From NCBI GenBank assembly GCA_900767595.1, contig CAAFZS010000027.1, positions 1 to 27,376 of the forward strand: a stretch of 27,376 bases of DNA, in the 5' to 3' direction. Position 1 is the first letter of the stretch; every line of letters starts with the position of its first letter. This DNA is from Bacteroidales bacterium (GTDB lineage: Bacteria > Bacteroidota > Bacteroidia > Bacteroidales > Paludibacteraceae). This document shows positions 25,138-27,376 of the stretch, one piece after another. The position numbers and the translations under genes are program-made. A model generated the notes under the pieces. The model saw only the letters and a program-made list of their open reading frames with translations. It was not told where the DNA came from and did no database searches.

Positions 25138-26496
25138 ATGTTACGGCGTAAAATTACTCAAAAGATAGAGCAATATCTCCGTTCCGACAGTCGGAGAATG
25201 TTAGTTGTTGATGGGGCTAGGCAAGTAGGCAAGTCTTATATTATTCGTGAGGTTGGGCAACGCTTGTTCCCCAATTACATAGAAATCAATATGGAGCAGG
25301 ATAAGATGAATAACCGTCTGTTTTCCGATGCTACATCTGTAGAGAAGTTCTATTTGGCGTTGAGTGCCGTTGCCGGAGATAAGATGAAAGATAAATCGTC
25401 AACGCTCGTTTTTATTGATGAGATACAGGCATACGACCATTTATTAACCTTGACTAAGTTCTTGATGGAGGACAATCGGTTTACCTATATTGCTAGTGGC
25501 TCCCAATTGGGCGTAACACTCAAAAAGACACAATCGGTTCCGGTTGGCAGTTTACAACAGGTATCGATGTATCCGCTGGATTTTGAGGAGTGGCTTTGGG
25601 CAAATGGAGTAGGGGAAGAACTGATTGCTCAGATGCGCAACTGCTTTGAGCAAAAACAATCTTTATTGGAGTCTATTCATCGTCAAATGATGGACTTATT
25701 CCGCCGTTATCTCTTAGTCGGCGGTATGCCGGATGCGGTAAATAGTTACCTAATGGAGCATAACATTGTTCAAGTAAGGAGTGTGCATAACGACATTTAT
25801 TCCTTGTATAGTGATGACATTGCCAAATACGAAAACGAATCTCGTCGCAAATTGAAGATTCAGCGCATCTACGAGATGATTCCATCTATCTTAGAGAATA
25901 AGAAAAAACGAATAGTCGTTAAAGATATTGAACAAAAATCAGGTAAGCGGACGAGCGATTATCAGGACGAATTTGATTATCTCGTTTCTGCCGGTGTTTG
26001 TCTGGAAGTGGATGCTATTAGCCAACCGACCTATCCGCTTATTCAAAATGCGGGTAAAAACTTACTCAAACTCTATGTGAACGATATTGGTTTGCTGACA
26101 GCGCGGCTGTACGGAACGAATATCCAACCGATATTGGATGATACAAAAAGTGTCAATTTGGGATCTGTTTATGAGAATGTGGTTGCACAGGAACTTAAAG
26201 CGCATGGCTGCAATTTGTTTTATTACGATAACAAGCGATTTGGTGAAGTGGATTATCTAGTTGATGACACACAACATGTCTCTGTGACTCCCATAGAGGT
26301 TAAATCGGGTAAGGATTATAAGGTACATAGCGCATTGGATACATTCTTACATCATGCCGATTATGGTATTGTAGAGGGTCTTGTGCTATCCAATGAACGC
26401 AACATTTCCCAAGAAAATGGTGTATGGTATTTCCCGATTTATATGGTGATGTTTATCAATTCGGATGTAACTGATAAGAATAGTGTCTATTTCTAA
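25138..26496 (+). CDS. ATP-binding protein, AAA+ / DUF4143 family
   Basis: 452 aa. The N-terminal ATPase has Walker A GARQVGKS (26-33), Walker B LVFIDEIQ (90-97) and a sensor stretch IASGSQLG (118-125), followed by PLDFEEWLWANG and RRYLLVGGMPDAV, hallmarks of this family. A winged-helix-like segment follows, then a C-terminal region GEVDYLV...PIEVKSGK (about 369-391) with the D...E-x-K spacing of PD-(D/E)xK nuclease folds. The role of the family is unsettled; it is common and variable in copy number in Bacteroidota, and toxin-like or defence roles have been proposed. The gene is monocistronic with its own promoter and a purine-rich site (AAGGAAGG) that is rare in this window. The ATG at 25138 is preferred over the out-of-frame ATG at 25134. 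Confidence 0.88.
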   Translation: MLRRKITQKIEQYLRSDSRRMLVVDGARQVGKSYIIREVGQRLFPNYIEINMEQDKMNNRLFSDATSVEKFYLALSAVAGDKMKDKSSTLVFIDEIQAYDHLLTLTKFLMEDNRFTYIASGSQLGVTLKKTQSVPVGSLQQVSMYPLDFEEWLWANGVGEELIAQMRNCFEQKQSLLESIHRQMMDLFRRYLLVGGMPDAVNSYLMEHNIVQVRSVHNDIYSLYSDDIAKYENESRRKLKIQRIYEMIPSILENKKKRIVVKDIEQKSGKRTSDYQDEFDYLVSAGVCLEVDAISQPTYPLIQNAGKNLLKLYVNDIGLLTARLYGTNIQPILDDTKSVNLGSVYENVVAQELKAHGCNLFYYDNKRFGEVDYLVDDTQHVSVTPIEVKSGKDYKVHSALDTFLHHADYGIVEGLVLSNERNISQENGVWYFPIYMVMFINSDVTDKNSVYF

Positions 26497-26590
26497 CAAC
26501 TAATTTTCGGTAGTCTATCGTGAGTAAACTCCCATATTCTACCAAAAAAGCACTCAATAATAAAAAAAAATATATTTTTTTGCTCTAAAA

Positions 26591-26622
26591 TTTGCTCATT
26601 CCAAATTTTTGTTGTATATTTG
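26591..26622 (+). promoter_or_regulatory. Promoter of the small lipoprotein gene
   Basis: TTTG (26591-26594) continuing as TTTGCTCATT, 20 bp, TATATTTG (26615-26622). About 38 bp separate it from the ATG at 26661. Confidence 0.75.
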
Positions 26623-26660
26623 CAGCGAAAATTGGTTTTAATGCCTAAGAACGAACTATT

Positions 26661-26855
26661 ATGAAACGAATTTTTTTTGCACTGATGGCTGTTGCTGCCA
26701 TCGCGATGATGGGCTCATTTGCAGGATGTAAAGACAAGGGCGAACCGAACCCGGATGAAAATGCACCCCGTCGCTTTGATTCTACGCAATTTGATGTTAC
26801 GCCTCCATATTCCACAAAACCTCTGGATACGATAAGAATTTCGGAGGCCGAGTAA
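26661..26855 (+). CDS. Small lipoprotein of unknown function
   Basis: 64 aa. Residues 1-22 form a lipoprotein signal peptide (MKR, hydrophobic core, lipobox SFAGC with Cys23). The mature part is only 42 residues, charged and probably unfolded (KDKGEPNPDENAPRRFDS), so it would sit as a short lipid-anchored tail on a membrane. A well-formed promoter and a typical signal sequence argue that it is real despite its size. No family is recognised. It could be a short secreted peptide or the stub of a longer, truncated lipoprotein: the non-coding DNA that follows is repeat-like. Confidence 0.65.
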   Translation: MKRIFFALMAVAAIAMMGSFAGCKDKGEPNPDENAPRRFDSTQFDVTPPYSTKPLDTIRISEAE

Positions 26856-26975
26856 TAACCTGTCTTTTCTTCATTGCTTCGCAACAAAGCCAAAGACAGC
26901 TGCATCGAGTTGCTCAAGTAAACTTGGACTCGATTTGCGTGTCTTTTCCCGACCCAAAAAATCTCCGTATATCTT

Positions 26976-27004
26976 CCATCGCAGCCCCTCACGGGTTGCG
27001 ATGG
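26976..27004. other. Strong 12-bp hairpin in non-coding DNA after the lipoprotein gene
   Basis: CCATCGCAGCCC (26976-26987), loop CTCAC, GGGTTGCGATGG (26993-27004), with one G-T pair. No T-run follows, so it is not a standard terminator. The rest of 26856-27070 shows no gene: frames on both strands are broken by stops or overlap the lipoprotein gene in antisense. Confidence 0.6.
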
Positions 27005-27070
27005 TTGTTATTATCGTTCGGTCATCCTTCGGTGACGTTTCGGTACACCCTCTTGCAAGTGCCCTAGAAG

Positions 27071-27119
27071 TTCCTATGAGATTCCTATGAGCTTCCTATG
27101 AGGTTCCTATCAGGTTCCG
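27071..27119. repeat. 11-bp tandem repeat (TTCCTATGAGN)
   Basis: Four units at 27071, 27082, 27093 and 27104 (TTCCTATGAGA, TTCCTATGAGC, TTCCTATGAGG, TTCCTATCAGG) and a partial TTCCGT. The last base varies as N, as in the 9-bp repeat at 18129-18166. The 11-bp period is close to one helical turn. No gene reads through it. Confidence 0.85.
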
Positions 27120-27184
27120 TTACAGGAGCACGGATGAAGGCAGGCAGACACGGGACAGAGGAACGAGGCGCGACGCTAAGAAAA

Positions 27185-27370
27185 TCTCTCACAGATTCCA
27201 CAGATGATTTTTGTAAGATTTTGAAATAAAGATTTTTATAAGATTTTTGAGCGAAGCGAAATAAAAACAAGTGCTCAAACGATTTTAAGTAAATCCCCTA
27301 CAAGATTTTAATAGCGTAGCGAAATATCTACTGGAAAAAACAAACGCGACGCTAAGAAAATCCAAGTAAG
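27185..27370. repeat. Dispersed intergenic repeat, copy 2
   Basis: Second copy of the element at 3422-3601, same orientation, differing by scattered substitutions and short indels. It is flanked by direct repeats of GCGACGCTAAGAAAATC (27171-27187 and 27346-27362), the second of which is part of the element in both copies. The window ends just after it, so its right boundary is not seen. Confidence 0.8.
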
Positions 27371-27376
27371 GACGAA

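Noticed and set aside
26645..26992. 115-codon minus-strand frame over the lipoprotein gene
   Set aside because: It is antisense to a gene with promoter, signal peptide and lipobox, and has no family resemblance.

Overview
The window looks like chromosomal DNA from a Bacteroidota (probably Bacteroidales) bacterium. The evidence is nine candidate promoters of the Bacteroidota type (TTTG, 20 bp, TAnnTTTG), a fused DAHP synthase/chorismate mutase, a GldF-like permease, secreted proteins with Bacteroidales-style C-termini, and almost no Shine-Dalgarno sequences. Genus and species cannot be read from the sequence.

Layout. 1-3412: 3' part of a very large secreted protein built from about twelve cadherin-like beta-sandwich repeats. 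3413-3720: a dispersed intergenic repeat whose second copy closes the window (27185-27370). 3721-6748: DAHP synthase/chorismate mutase (+) converging on rpsA (-), with overlapping 3' ends. 6913-7547: engB with its own promoter. 7547-7911: tRNA-Lys(CTT) on the minus strand, plus a 52-bp duplicate of its 3' end and terminator 258 bp away; a perfect long inverted repeat lies between them. 8101-9267: secreted two-OB-domain-like protein. 9264-14667: dnaE-folC operon (-). 14805-16681: wecB-fabG operon (+) with ATGA overlap. 16682-16930: terminators and a possible small RNA. 16931-24946: six-gene minus-strand operon pheT-prfC-MFS transporter-C1 peptidase-gldF-like-phosphoesterase. 25138-26496: DUF4143-type ATPase. 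26661-26855: small lipoprotein. 26856-27376: structured non-coding DNA and repeats.

Most genes are ordinary housekeeping genes (aromatic amino acid synthesis, translation, replication, folate, envelope sugar and fatty acid synthesis). The unusual layer is a set of short, low-complexity DNA repeats scattered through them. One family (core ACAGCGCAGCGGTC) sits in frame inside the DAHP synthase, folC and dnaE. A second (CCCTACTCCTCTACTCC) sits inside folC and dnaE and also forms the whole 37-bp spacer between dnaE and folC and between gldF and the phosphoesterase gene. A third (CTCTACACTCTACAC) sits in dnaE and, in opposite orientation, in pheT. A 9-bp repeat (TAAACCNGC) fills the 38-bp peptidase/gldF spacer and supplies five in-frame stop codons. 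They are read in different frames and orientations, but only in ones free of stop codons, so they look like DNA-level elements filtered by selection for open reading frames. This is the strongest candidate for something undescribed.

All calls come from reading the sequence and recalled family motifs; no search or folding was run.
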